The translations under genes and the position numbers were made by a program. DNA of 64,000 nt from assembly GCF_038003045.1 (NCBI RefSeq), contig NZ_JBBOOK010000002.1:1-64000 (forward strand), written 5' to 3'. The notes below the pieces were generated by a model, which was given only the letters and a program-made list of their open reading frames with translations, was not told the origin of the DNA and searched no databases. How positions within the stretch are numbered: position 1 is the stretch's first letter; each line of letters starts with the position of its first letter. This DNA comes from Sporosarcina sp. FSL W7-1349 (GTDB lineage: Bacteria; Bacillota; Bacilli; Bacillales_A; Planococcaceae). Of the stretch, positions 35,619 through 45,042 are shown in pieces.

Positions 35619-36417
35619 ACTGGCCAGCCCCTTTCTCGCTGGAATTTGCGTTCGCCAGTTTCTTACGCTCTTGGACAGATAGATATGAAGCTAGTTTTTG
35701 CTCGATGACCCGTGGTGCTTCCCCTTCCAGGACGGAAAGGATCCCTTCGATCATCATATGCCGTTGCCGTGCCTCCTCTTTAGATTTCCGCTTCAACTTA
35801 TTGGCAAAGGGATGCCAAAGGACGTATCCAGTGAAAATCCCGAGCAAAGTAGCGATGAAGGCGGCAGAGATAGCTAAACCAAGGGCGGCAATATCATCCA
35901 AGTTTTTAAGCGCCGCGATTAAGCCGACAACCGCTCCTAGTACCCCAAGTGTCGGTGCGTATGTCCCCGCTTGGGAAAAGATGAGGGCCCCAGCTGCATG
36001 GCGCTCTTCCATCGCGTCCACTTCCTCCGTAAGCACGTCCCGGATATAATCCGCATTTTGTCCGTCAATTGCCAAGCCGAGCCCATTTTTCAAAAACGGA
36101 TCATCGATTTCGTCCGTTTTCGCTTCAAGCGCCAGCAATCCTTCACGACGTGCAATATCTGCCCAACCGGAAAACATCCGAATGATATCTGCATCAGAAG
36201 TAAGCTTCTGTTCTTTGAAAATTTTCCCGAAAAGTTTCGGCACGTTCTTCAATTCACTCATCGGAAAAGCAATGACCACTGCCGCTACCGTCCCGAAGAG
36301 GATAATCAGAATGGCCGCTACATTCAACAGGTTGTCCGGCGTGACGCCTTTCATTGCCATACCGACGAAGAGGGCGACAAACCCAAGAACAAGCCCCAAT
36401 ATTGTTGATAAATCCAT
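35602..36417 (-). CDS. motA: Flagellar motor stator protein MotA
   Basis: A 271-residue stator subunit with four membrane helices (about 5-22, 33-52, 148-170, 180-200) and a large cytoplasmic loop. The PTLGVLGAVVGLIAAL segment and the cytoplasmic charged residues match MotA. With MotB it forms the ion channel that drives flagellar rotation. GGAGGGG precedes ATG and a sigma-D-like promoter lies 34 bases before the start. Confidence 0.94.
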   Translation of the reverse strand: MDLSTILGLVLGFVALFVGMAMKGVTPDNLLNVAAILIILFGTVAAVVIAFPMSELKNVPKLFGKIFKEQKLTSDADIIRMFSGWADIARREGLLALEAKTDEIDDPFLKNGLGLAIDGQNADYIRDVLTEEVDAMEERHAAGALIFSQAGTYAPTLGVLGAVVGLIAALKNLDDIAALGLAISAAFIATLLGIFTGYVLWHPFANKLKRKSKEEARQRHMMIEGILSVLEGEAPRVIEQKLASYLSVQERKKLANANSSEKGAGQFVEET

Positions 36418-36450
36418 GATAGCCCCTCCAAGTAATCCATTCTTCTTATT

Positions 36451-36477
36451 ACTTCGGCATTTTTAGACCTATCTTTA
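36451..36477 (-). promoter_or_regulatory. Sigma-D (flagellar) promoter of motAB
   Basis: On the minus strand TAAA (36474-36477), a 15-bp spacer and GCCGAAGT (36451-36458) match TAAA-N15-GCCGATAT except for two bases in the -10. Confidence 0.65.
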
Positions 36478-36603
36478 GATATGCTTTCATAAGAGTTGTA
36501 TAATAATTTTATCTCCTGTCACAAGTTCTTAATATTTCTTTGATGACGGGAATTTCAAAAGTCTGTAGGCCATTTTATGTATGAAGAGAGGAGCAATTTC
36601 ACT

Positions 36604-37836
36604 ATGACAACATTTGAAAACCGGTTGGAACGTTATGCGGAGTTAGCGGTCAAAGTAGGTGTCAATATCCAACCAAATCAGTATTTGCTCATCAACGCTT
36701 CCACAGAAACCGTCGAATTTGTCCGGCTCATCGTCGAGAAAGCCTATGAGGCGGGAGCACGCCAAGTATTTGTCGACTGGGTCGATGATATCGTCTCCCG
36801 GATCCGGTTCGAAAAAGCCCCTGCGGAGTCCTTCTCGGAATTTCCCGCTTGGAAGGTGCAGGAGCGGGAGCAACTTGCGGAAAAAGGAGCCGCTTTCATG
36901 AGCATCACGTCCCAAAGCCCTGATTTGTTAAAGGGAATTGATCCTGCTCGCATTGCCGAATCGCAAAAAGCAGCAGGACAAGCGTTAGACCGATTCAGAC
37001 AACTGATGCAAGCCGACAAATTCAGTTGGACTGTCATCGCCGCTCCATCCAAAGCATGGGCGGACAAAGTGTTTTCCGAATTTCCGGAAGGCGACCGGGT
37101 CCCAGCCCTTTGGGAAGCAATCTTCAAATCCGTACGAGCGGATCAGAAGGATCCCGTACAGGCCTGGATCGAGCATGACAAGACCTTGCATGCCAAAGTC
37201 GATTATTTGAATGAAAAACGGTATAGGAAACTTCATTACCGTGCGCCGGGTACCGATCTGACAATCGAGTTGCCCGAAGGCCATTTATGGTGCGGAGCCG
37301 GTAGCATCAATGAACAGGAACAGCCATTCATGGCAAATATGCCGACCGAGGAAGTCTTCACTGTTCCATTGAAAACAGGAGTCAACGGGTTCGTTTCCAG
37401 TACGAAGCCGCTCAGCTATGGCGGGAATATCATTGACAACTTCAAGATCACTTTTCAAGACGGCCAAATTACAGAGGTAACTGCCGATCAAGGGGAAGAG
37501 GTCCTGAAACGTTTAGTGGATACGGATGAAGGGGCGAAATATCTTGGCGAAGTCGCACTGGTCCCCCACCATTCACCAATCTCCGAGTCCGGACTGCTTT
37601 TCTATAACACACTATTCGATGAAAACGCCTCCAATCATCTGGCGATTGGAAGTGCCTATGCGTTCTGTCTCGAAGGTGGCAAAACGATGTCCCGTGAGCA
37701 ATTGGAAGAAAAAGGACTCAACCAGAGCATCACCCATGTCGATTTCATGATCGGGTCAGACCAGATGGATATTGACGGCATCCGCCAAGACGGAACGGCA
37801 GAACCCATATTCCGCAGCGGAAATTGGGCTTTCTAA
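36604..37836 (+). CDS. M29 family aminopeptidase (AmpS/AmpT type)
   Basis: A 410-residue metallo-aminopeptidase. The metal-binding region near the C-terminus shows GEVALV, ISESGLLFYNTLFDENASNHLAIGSAY and THVDFMIGSDQMDIDG, supplying the Glu, His and Asp ligands of M29 peptidases. It releases N-terminal residues from peptides in the cytoplasm. ATG 36604 is preferred, behind GAGAGGAG, over ATG 36577, which contains that site. Confidence 0.92.
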   Translation: MTTFENRLERYAELAVKVGVNIQPNQYLLINASTETVEFVRLIVEKAYEAGARQVFVDWVDDIVSRIRFEKAPAESFSEFPAWKVQEREQLAEKGAAFMSITSQSPDLLKGIDPARIAESQKAAGQALDRFRQLMQADKFSWTVIAAPSKAWADKVFSEFPEGDRVPALWEAIFKSVRADQKDPVQAWIEHDKTLHAKVDYLNEKRYRKLHYRAPGTDLTIELPEGHLWCGAGSINEQEQPFMANMPTEEVFTVPLKTGVNGFVSSTKPLSYGGNIIDNFKITFQDGQITEVTADQGEEVLKRLVDTDEGAKYLGEVALVPHHSPISESGLLFYNTLFDENASNHLAIGSAYAFCLEGGKTMSREQLEEKGLNQSITHVDFMIGSDQMDIDGIRQDGTAEPIFRSGNWAF

Positions 37837-37947
37837 AATACGTCACAATTGCTGAAAACATTTTAAAAAGACCTTAAAAAGACTGGGACTTTACTGTATA
37901 ATAAGAGCGGTGGCGAATAATTATATTGTAGAGAGGAGTCTTTTCAC

Positions 37948-38088
37948 ATGGGTCTCATGTATACAACAGTTATCGGTTATTCGGTCGTACTTCTTTTAGC
38001 TGCGTTATTCACAATGCATTATTTAGCGAAAGCTCTTGATTCTTCCGATGCAGAAAGAATCGATCCAAAACCGGATACTAAACTATAA
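37948..38088 (+). CDS. Small single-span membrane protein, 46 residues
   Basis: ATG follows GAGAGGAG by 9 bases. The product is one hydrophobic helix (residues 5-27, TVIGYSVVLLLAALFTMHYLA) followed by a short polar acidic tail (DSSDAERIDPKPD). A TATAAT hexamer lies at 37897-37902 and a hairpin terminator follows the stop, so it looks like an independent gene. No family is recognised. Confidence 0.65.
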   Translation: MGLMYTTVIGYSVVLLLAALFTMHYLAKALDSSDAERIDPKPDTKL

Positions 38089-38121
38089 AAGAGTTGCCTT
38101 CCAGCAGCTCTTTTGTTTTAT
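38087..38121 (+). terminator. Terminator of the 46-residue protein gene
   Basis: AAAAGAGTTGC / GCAGCTCTTTT stem (one G-U pair) followed by GTTTT. Confidence 0.75.
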
Positions 38122-38222
38122 CAAGATAATAATATGTCCTAATTACGGGCGCACTGTCCCCTTCAATACAAGACTAATATGGATGAAGGGACAGCAAATC
38201 CAAACGGGGTAGGTGTAGACAA

Positions 38223-38798
38223 GTGGCACTTTTAAATGAAATCTTGGACTTCAATGTATCATTCGTAAACGAAAAAAAATATGAGCAGTATGCAACGACG
38301 AAATTTCCCGATAAGCGAATCGTTATTTTAACTTGTATGGATACTCGTCTTACTGAGCTATTGCCGAAAGCGATGAACTTGAAAAACGGCGATGCAAAAA
38401 TCATCAAAAGTGCCGGCGCGGTCGTAAACCATCCGTTCGGTGGGATTATGCGGAGCATCCTGGTCGCGATCTATGAACTTCAGGCCGACGAAGTGTATAT
38501 CATCGGACATCATGACTGCGGTATGAGTTCCATCGACACAGATCGAATCACCAAAAATATGACAAACCGCGGCATCGATCCTGAAATCTTCCATACGCTA
38601 AAATATTCGGGAGTGGATATGAAAAGCTGGCTGCATGGATTCAGCGATGTGACAGAAAGCGTCAAAAAAAGTGTTGAAGCAGTACGCCATCATCCTCTTA
38701 TGGATACAAAAGTGCCAATCCATGGCCTAGTCGTCCATCCTGACACAGGCCAGCTGGATGTTATTGTCGATGGCTATCAATCCGTAACCGAGAATTGA
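38223..38798 (+). CDS. Beta-class carbonic anhydrase (YtiB-like)
   Basis: A 191-residue enzyme that interconverts CO2 and bicarbonate. The zinc ligands and catalytic dyad are C38, D40, R42 (TCMDTRL) and H96, C99 (GHHDCG). It is of the short type-II beta class like B. subtilis YtiB. The start codon is GTG. Confidence 0.92.
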   Translation: MALLNEILDFNVSFVNEKKYEQYATTKFPDKRIVILTCMDTRLTELLPKAMNLKNGDAKIIKSAGAVVNHPFGGIMRSILVAIYELQADEVYIIGHHDCGMSSIDTDRITKNMTNRGIDPEIFHTLKYSGVDMKSWLHGFSDVTESVKKSVEAVRHHPLMDTKVPIHGLVVHPDTGQLDVIVDGYQSVTEN

Positions 38799-38855
38799 TC
38801 GGGAGCTGACAAATTTCCCGATTTCCCGGGAAATATTAAAAGGCGCAAACAATAA

Positions 38856-38890
38856 CAGAAGCCACTTCCTCTCACAGGAAGTGGCTTCTT
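38856..38890. terminator. Bidirectional terminator between carbonic anhydrase and acetyltransferase genes
   Basis: AGAAGCCACTTCCT / AGGAAGTGGCTTCT is a perfect 14-bp stem between converging genes. Confidence 0.88.
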
Positions 38891-38928
38891 ATCTTCATCA
38901 CCCATCTTCGAAATGGGGCCTTGCCCTT

Positions 38929-39480
38929 TCAATAATCATCTTCCACCATCGCGTACATATAATGATCTTCCCATACGCCGTTGATATAAAGCAGTTTGCG
39001 CAGCAACCCTTCCCGTGTATAGCCCGACTTCTCCAACACTTTGACAGATCCGGAGTTACGTGGGGACACAAATGCCTCAATCCGGTGCAATGCCAACTTC
39101 TCAAATGCAAATTTTGTCACGAGATCGAGCGCTTCTGTCCCTAATCCACGGCCAGTTTCCGCCTCATCGATCGAATATCCGACAAATCCACTGGAAAACG
39201 GAAGCCTTTTGATACTATATAAGGAAATATGGCCGATCAACCTGCTTGTTTCAGCGTCAAAGATACCGAAGTTGTATTCTCGTCTATTCCTCATTTGATA
39301 TAGTGCTTCTCTAATTTTTTCCCGCTGGACCGATACCGTGAAATAACTGTCCTCATGGCGCGGTTCAAACACCGACCAATACTCCCGGTTCGCACTAAGC
39401 AACGCCGTGAAAATAACAGCGTCCTCCTCAGTCAATATTCGTAAATAACAAGATCGCCCTTCAAGCAATATCAATGACAT
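38929..39480 (-). CDS. GNAT family N-acetyltransferase (RimJ/RimL type)
   Basis: A 183-residue acetyltransferase. The acetyl-CoA loop is the GRGLGTEAL segment, and ALHRIEAFVSPRNSGSVKVLEKSGYTREGLLR is the signature of RimJ/RimL-like enzymes that acetylate protein N-termini or small amines. The substrate is unknown. The start is either ATG 39480 or TTG 39474; the TTG has better spacing from AAAGGGTGG. Confidence 0.87.
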   Translation of the reverse strand: MSLILLEGRSCYLRILTEEDAVIFTALLSANREYWSVFEPRHEDSYFTVSVQREKIREALYQMRNRREYNFGIFDAETSRLIGHISLYSIKRLPFSSGFVGYSIDEAETGRGLGTEALDLVTKFAFEKLALHRIEAFVSPRNSGSVKVLEKSGYTREGLLRKLLYINGVWEDHYMYAMVEDDY

Positions 39481-39778
39481 CCACCCTTTTGCGAAGATAC
39501 ATCCGGAATCTGGCATATTCTACATTAGTATGCCGCTACCAGCCACATTTTTTACGTTTGTATCTTATTTATCTCTAGTGTAGCGACGAAAAAACGGCAC
39601 CCACTGAAGAAATCGTTTTCAATTTCCACATTCTAACAAAACACTCGGAACATAAGTTGCACTTATTATATCATGAATTTTCCATATGAGAAATATTGCA
39701 TTTGTGACGGAAACTTCATACTTTTACTGTTCCGCCTTCCTGTTTGGAATGTATACTGTACAGTAGGAGGATTAGACG

Positions 39779-40540
39779 ATGATGAAAATGATAATGACCT
39801 TTTCCCTCGTCTGCATGATAGCCGTTTACTCGGTTGCTAATATATTGCCTTTGAATGGCACGACGACATGGGAAATTGCATATAGGTTACCCGTACTTTT
39901 TACACCTGCAGGATACGTTTTTACCATTTGGATACTCATTTATGCTTTATTAGGTTTTTGGATATATGGCTTTCATAAGAAACCGAGCTCTTCCCGATCG
40001 ATTTCCAGACTTCGCGCATCTCTTTTCATATTGAGTTGCCTGTTCAATATCGCTTGGATTTTATTATGGCATTACGGTTATTACATCCCGATGCTTATCG
40101 CCAAAGTGATTATTCTCGGTCTTCTGCTGGCCCTCTATTTCACCTATCCCCCAAAAGAGAATTCCATTTGGGGCAGAGTTCCGATTTCCATCTATGTTGG
40201 TTGGATATTCATCTCGACGATTATGAATTTCAATTATGTACTGACTTACCGGGAATGGTCCGGCTGGGGACTGAGTGATCCGCTATGGACTGTCATTTAT
40301 TTGACGATTGCTGCAGCATTCGCTTTTCATTTCCTCTACCATCATAAAGATGTGGCTTTGAATTTAGTGAATATCTGGACCTTCATCGGGATCATTGTGA
40401 TAAATGGAACAGATGAACTATTCGTTTCAGCCGCAGCCCTGTTCCTAACAGCGGCGATGGCAGTCGGAATTCTTATGGTACAGAAACATCGAAACGGACA
40501 AGATTTACCAAGCCATGGCACAAAAAGCATAGTGAAATGA
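39779..40540 (+). CDS. TspO/MBR-related membrane protein
   Basis: A 253-residue protein with about seven membrane helices. The FTPAGYVFTIWILIYALLG segment and the Trp-rich helices match the TspO/MBR-like (tryptophan-rich sensory protein) family; it is longer than classical TspO (about 160 residues), as in the Firmicutes subgroup. The ligand, a tetrapyrrole in classical TspO, is not established here. AGGAGG precedes a double ATG. Confidence 0.82.
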   Translation: MMKMIMTFSLVCMIAVYSVANILPLNGTTTWEIAYRLPVLFTPAGYVFTIWILIYALLGFWIYGFHKKPSSSRSISRLRASLFILSCLFNIAWILLWHYGYYIPMLIAKVIILGLLLALYFTYPPKENSIWGRVPISIYVGWIFISTIMNFNYVLTYREWSGWGLSDPLWTVIYLTIAAAFAFHFLYHHKDVALNLVNIWTFIGIIVINGTDELFVSAAALFLTAAMAVGILMVQKHRNGQDLPSHGTKSIVK

Positions 40541-40585
40541 AAAATCGCCGTCTCTTCCAGTTCAGAAGAAAGCGGCGATTTTTTT
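40540..40585. terminator. Bidirectional terminator between TspO-like gene and thiT
   Basis: AAAAATCGCCG / CGGCGATTTTTTT stem; the right arm reaches the thiT stop codon. Confidence 0.82.
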
Positions 40586-41138
40586 ATGAACGTTGCAATA
40601 GGCGCGGTGCTGAAGTGAATAAAAGCGAGGCGACAATTGCAGACAAGATGATGGACGGTATCATGAACGTCCCGTTGTATAAAAGCGAGTATAGCCATAC
40701 CGGCTGGTCCCCGGCATATTGCCCAAAGAACACCATTCCGCCGATGAAATGGATCAGATAACGGAATAACCCTCCGATTACTGTACCCACGACAATCGCC
40801 GCGACCATCTTCCCCTTCTTCCCTTCCGCTTTTCCACGAAGCAGCCAAACGAGCGTCACTGCCGCGAGCCCGACGAGTGCATAGGCAACGAAATAATCCA
40901 ACGCAGCCTGTACGGGATGATACACCTTTCCTGCCGAGATCATTTGGATCAATCCGCTTAAAAATCCGGTCAGCATGCCGCCCGCGAATCCCCAGCGAAA
41001 AGCCATTACCACAATCGGCAACATTGACAAAGTGATTGAACCTCCCTGAGGCAATGAAAATCCGATTTGATCCAACACAAAAGAGATAGCACCTAAAATG
41101 GCAACTTCCAATAAAAATTGAAGACGTTTCCTAGACAA
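40584..41138 (-). CDS. thiT: Thiamine ECF transporter S component ThiT
   Basis: A 184-residue membrane protein with six helices, the substrate-binding subunit of an energy-coupling factor importer. LPQGGSITLSMLPI, HPVQAALDYFVAYALVG and FRYLIHFIGG match the ThiT thiamine pocket. It needs the shared EcfAA'T module, which is not in this window. The start codon is TTG, 7 bases after GGAGG. A TPP riboswitch with its own terminator precedes the gene, which confirms the vitamin. Confidence 0.94.
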   Translation of the reverse strand: MSRKRLQFLLEVAILGAISFVLDQIGFSLPQGGSITLSMLPIVVMAFRWGFAGGMLTGFLSGLIQMISAGKVYHPVQAALDYFVAYALVGLAAVTLVWLLRGKAEGKKGKMVAAIVVGTVIGGLFRYLIHFIGGMVFFGQYAGDQPVWLYSLLYNGTFMIPSIILSAIVASLLFTSAPRLLQRS

Positions 41139-41206
41139 ATGAATTCCTCCTTCCTTGAAAAATGGTAGGAGGATGTGAGATTGAAAAAATACGACTAGCT
41201 ACGAAA

Positions 41207-41240
41207 TGAAAAAAGACATCCCGGATGAACGGGACATCTT
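41207..41240 (-). terminator. Riboswitch-controlled terminator of thiT
   Basis: On the minus strand AAGATGTCCCG / CGGGATGTCTT is followed by TTTTC, directly after the TPP aptamer and before the ribosome binding site. Confidence 0.82.
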
Positions 41241-41249
41241 GATATGCCA

Positions 41250-41342
41250 GTTTCCATCCACATCCCTACGCAAGAATGATCTTACAGGTTCAAAGGGTCA
41301 GGACAACTCAATGCCCAATCTCAGCCAATCGGCACCCCTTGT
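41250..41342 (-). promoter_or_regulatory. TPP riboswitch (THI element)
   Basis: The minus strand carries the THI-box landmarks in order: GGGGTGCC, CTGAGA, ACCCTTTGAACCTGT and GCGTAGGGA. Bound thiamine pyrophosphate should favour the adjoining terminator and switch thiT off. Confidence 0.93.
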
Positions 41343-41453
41343 GGTTTTTCATGCAATTGTCTATTCAAGTGTATAGTATTCAGAGGAAGTAAGCAAGATG
41401 ATTTCATCTACTGGAAAATCCTTGTATAGTAAAGACAAGATGGAGGGACGTTT

Positions 41454-41792
41454 ATGACCAATCAAAAATTATTATCGGCCTTGTGTTATTTTAGTATATT
41501 TTTTTCGCCCCTGCTTTTTCCATTGATTGTCTATTTCATCTCCGAAGATTGGGAAGTGAAGCAGCATGCCAAGCGCTCACTCGTCTCCCATCTCGTTCCT
41601 ACTGTATTGCTCGTGGCGGGCTTCATCCTCTTTTCATTTTCCATGTTCTCCTTTTACGAACCAATGAATGGAGGCATGGGAGGTTTTGGATTTTGGCAAA
41701 TCACCCCATTCCTGTTTGTCGCCATCTACGGACTTCTTTTCCTCGTCATCGTGATCTGGAACATTATCCAAGGCGTCAAGGTGCTCAAATAA
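41454..41792 (+). CDS. DUF4870 domain-containing membrane protein
   Basis: A 112-residue protein with three membrane helices (about 8-27, 43-65, 79-105). The arrangement SALCYFSIFFSPLLFPLIVYF...HAKRSL matches DUF4870, a family of unknown function. GGAGGGACG precedes ATG. It is divergent from thiT. Confidence 0.8.
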   Translation: MTNQKLLSALCYFSIFFSPLLFPLIVYFISEDWEVKQHAKRSLVSHLVPTVLLVAGFILFSFSMFSFYEPMNGGMGGFGFWQITPFLFVAIYGLLFLVIVIWNIIQGVKVLK

Positions 41793-41858
41793 GGTTTACT
41801 TTTGGAAGCCCGGGGAAAAATACAGGCAATAGCGTACAAGGAAGAAGGCGATGGAACA

Positions 41859-41969
41859 ATGAAAAAACTAATAAAAACAGCGATCAAATGGGCACCTGTC
41901 CTTTACCCCATCATTCGCAAAATGATGTCGGAAAGAAAAAAATACGGCACGTCGATTCCAAAAAGATAA
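41859..41969 (+). CDS. Possible small basic protein, 36 residues
   Basis: ATG follows GAAGAAGG by about 10 bases. The product MKKLIKTAIKWAPVLYPIIR... is amphipathic and strongly basic (9 Lys, 3 Arg). It lies 66 bases after the DUF4870 gene and a strong terminator starts at its stop codon, which argues for a real gene. No family is recognised. Confidence 0.55.
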   Translation: MKKLIKTAIKWAPVLYPIIRKMMSERKKYGTSIPKR

Positions 41970-42005
41970 AAACGCGGACCGCAACGCTGCGGTCACGCGT
42001 TTTTT
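41968..42005 (+). terminator. Terminator after the 36-residue protein gene
   Basis: AAAACGCGgACCGCA / TGCGGTcACGCGTTTT long stem followed by a T run. Confidence 0.85.
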
Positions 42006-42098
42006 CTCTTATCCCAAACCGGAAAAATCTATCCCCGATTTCAAAAGTTTGCCGTCTTTTGGATTCCTGGAATATGTTATAGTATGGGATGGTAATGA

Positions 42099-42893
<795 letters not shown>

Positions 42894-42912
42894 GTCGCCC
42901 GCAAAGCATAAT

Positions 42913-42966
42913 AAAAAGGCTGCTCCTGTCGCCCGAATCGAATTCGGCATAGGAACAGCCTTTTTT
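42913..42966. terminator. Bidirectional terminator between map and helicase genes
   Basis: AAAAAGGCTG...CAGCCTTTTTT outer stem with an inner CCGAAT/ATTCGG stem between converging genes. Confidence 0.82.
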
Positions 42967-44107
42967 ATTTCCCTTTATTCTTCTGTACGGTTTTCGAATT
43001 GCCTTCCATCAGTTGTCCTTTATACCATGTTTTCTGGACGGGTTTCATCCCTTTCGTCAACTTGCGGTAATCGCGCTCTTCCGCATAGGACAGGAGGGTC
43101 AATACTTCCCCGTCGCTCCCCGCACGGCCCGTTCTCCCGGAACGATGCAAATATTGCTCGATCGTGTGGGGGACATCGACATGGATAACATGGGTCAGCC
43201 CCTCGATATCCAAACCGCGGGCACCAAGATCGGTTGCGATCAAGACCCGGAATTCCCCTTTCCGGAAGCTCTCCAGCGTCTTCTGACGATCCATTTTCTT
43301 CATGTCCGAATACAAGACCCCGATCGGTGCCTCATTATGCCGCAGTTTCATCTCCTTCATATGAAGCTGGTCCACATTATTCATGAAGGCGAGGGCCCGG
43401 ATTCCTTTCAAATGGGCCAATCCCCGCAGCAGATCCGTTTTTTCCCGTACATCGGTCTTCACATAGGAGTGGACCACTTTCCCCTGCTTCGGCATTTCAT
43501 CCGCGGTCACTTGAAGGCGGATCGGTTCTTTCATCAACCGCTTTGCGACGATTTCAATTTCGTCCGTGATGGTCGCGGAAACCGCAACGACCTGTCTATC
43601 CGGATGGGCAGCTTCAATAAGCCCTTTGACAATAACGCGGTGATCGCGGGATAATAGCTGATCGGCTTCATCGAGGATAATCTGTCGGATATCATACATC
43701 TTCAGCCGATTGGCCCTGACCAGTTCGGCAAGCCGTCCCGGAGTTCCGACGACGATGGTCGGCTTCTTTTTCAAGCGCTCGATTTGGCGCTGCATATTCG
43801 CTCCGCCGATTAATTGCGTGACCGTGATGTTCGTCCCTTCCACCCATTCCCGGATGATGTTGACGATCTGCATGGACAGTTCTTGGGATGGCGTCATGAT
43901 CAAAGCCTGTGTCTGCTTTTTATCACCATCGACCATTTGTAAAATCGGAAGCACATACGCCAGCGTCTTCCCGGATCCCGTCGGTGACTCCGCTACGATA
44001 TCCTTGCCATCCAGCATTTCTGGTATCATCTTTGTCTGGATCGGCATTTCGGTTTCAAATTTCCATTTCGCTCTGATGTTCTCTTCCAAATTTTCCAAGA
44101 AGGACAT
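42965..44107 (-). CDS. DEAD-box RNA helicase (YfmL-like)
   Basis: A 380-residue two-domain RNA helicase. Motif I is SPTGSGKT (41-48), motif Ib GTPGR, motif II DEAD (146-149), motif III SAT (177-179) and motif VI HRSGRTGRAG. It has a minimal core with no RNA-binding C-terminal domain, like YfmL, which assists large-subunit ribosome assembly in B. subtilis. ATG 44107 starts the family N-terminus; an upstream in-frame ATG (44134) is less likely. Confidence 0.9.
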   Translation of the reverse strand: MSFLENLEENIRAKWKFETEMPIQTKMIPEMLDGKDIVAESPTGSGKTLAYVLPILQMVDGDKKQTQALIMTPSQELSMQIVNIIREWVEGTNITVTQLIGGANMQRQIERLKKKPTIVVGTPGRLAELVRANRLKMYDIRQIILDEADQLLSRDHRVIVKGLIEAAHPDRQVVAVSATITDEIEIVAKRLMKEPIRLQVTADEMPKQGKVVHSYVKTDVREKTDLLRGLAHLKGIRALAFMNNVDQLHMKEMKLRHNEAPIGVLYSDMKKMDRQKTLESFRKGEFRVLIATDLGARGLDIEGLTHVIHVDVPHTIEQYLHRSGRTGRAGSDGEVLTLLSYAEERDYRKLTKGMKPVQKTWYKGQLMEGNSKTVQKNKGK

Positions 44108-44170
44108 TCTGATCCCCACTTTCATTCTATACAATCCAGTATATCCTAGCTGTCTTTTTTACACGAATGT

Positions 44171-44872
44171 TCACCGTTTCACTTCATATCCGCATCTTTC
44201 AATAGCCGACTCAGCCAGGACGAGGAGTGAATCGATATATTCTTCCCCAAGTTGTAATTCCTCTCTGACGATGGACAACTCGGTGCAGCCGAGGATCACT
44301 TTGTCGCAATCCGCCTCTTTCAACGCCTGCTCGATCAAGTCCCATTTTTCCCGGTTCGCCGGCCGACCAGCTTTAATATCGTCGTAAATGACCGACATGA
44401 CGATTTCCTGGATTTTCGGATCAGCGATAACAGGTATCAAACCATTACGTTCACAAGCAAGCTGATAGACTTCCGTAGTGATCGTCCCGCTTGTCGCTAA
44501 AATACCGACACGACTGGCGCCCAATTCTTTCGCACGCCGCGCCGTCTCCGATACCATATTGATGATCGGCAGTTCCGTGCTTTCCTGGAGTTCCGAATAG
44601 AAGGAATGTGCCGTATTGCAAGGGATGGCCAACACTTGGGCCCCTGCTGACTCCAAGCGCCTGCTATCCGAGATGAGGACAGGAACCGGATTGTCCTCAC
44701 TTTCGCCAAGGATGAAAGCCGTCCTATCCGGGATATTCGTATTGTTGGTGATGACCATATTGACATGGTCTTGGTCTTTTTCCGCGGCTGTCCGTCTGAC
44801 AATCATTTCGCCTATGTACATCGTGGCCAATGGGCCGACTCCGCCGATGATGCCTAATGTTTTCTTTTGCAT
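44171..44872 (-). CDS. Aspartate/glutamate racemase family protein
   Basis: A 233-residue cofactor-independent racemase. The two catalytic cysteines are C85 (IPCNTAHS) and C196 (LGCTELS). It belongs to the YgeA/RacX/aspartate racemase branch, not to MurI; such enzymes make D-Asp, D-Glu or other D-amino acids. Two genes for cell-wall bridge synthesis follow upstream on the same strand, but a hairpin separates them, so they are probably not in one transcript. The start is ATG 44872; four codons upstream offer another. Confidence 0.85.
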   Translation of the reverse strand: MQKKTLGIIGGVGPLATMYIGEMIVRRTAAEKDQDHVNMVITNNTNIPDRTAFILGESEDNPVPVLISDSRRLESAGAQVLAIPCNTAHSFYSELQESTELPIINMVSETARRAKELGASRVGILATSGTITTEVYQLACERNGLIPVIADPKIQEIVMSVIYDDIKAGRPANREKWDLIEQALKEADCDKVILGCTELSIVREELQLGEEYIDSLLVLAESAIERCGYEVKR

Positions 44873-45000
44873 GGTAGCCGTCAAACTTTCTGTAATAGTT
44901 TTTTATTCACAATCACTTCAAAAATTATAGCATAGGGAAAGTTCGGCAATCAATTACGCCCCTGCTCTCCAAGCGGAGCGCTACAACCGGACAAGTGAAA

Positions 45001-45040
45001 GAAAAGCCACGGAAGTCCTGTCACTCCGCGGCTTTTTTCG
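45001..45040 (-). terminator. Terminator of the FemAB gene
   Basis: On the minus strand AAAGCCGCGGAG / TTCCGTGGCTTT is followed by TCTTT. Confidence 0.7.
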
Positions 45041-45042
45041 GT

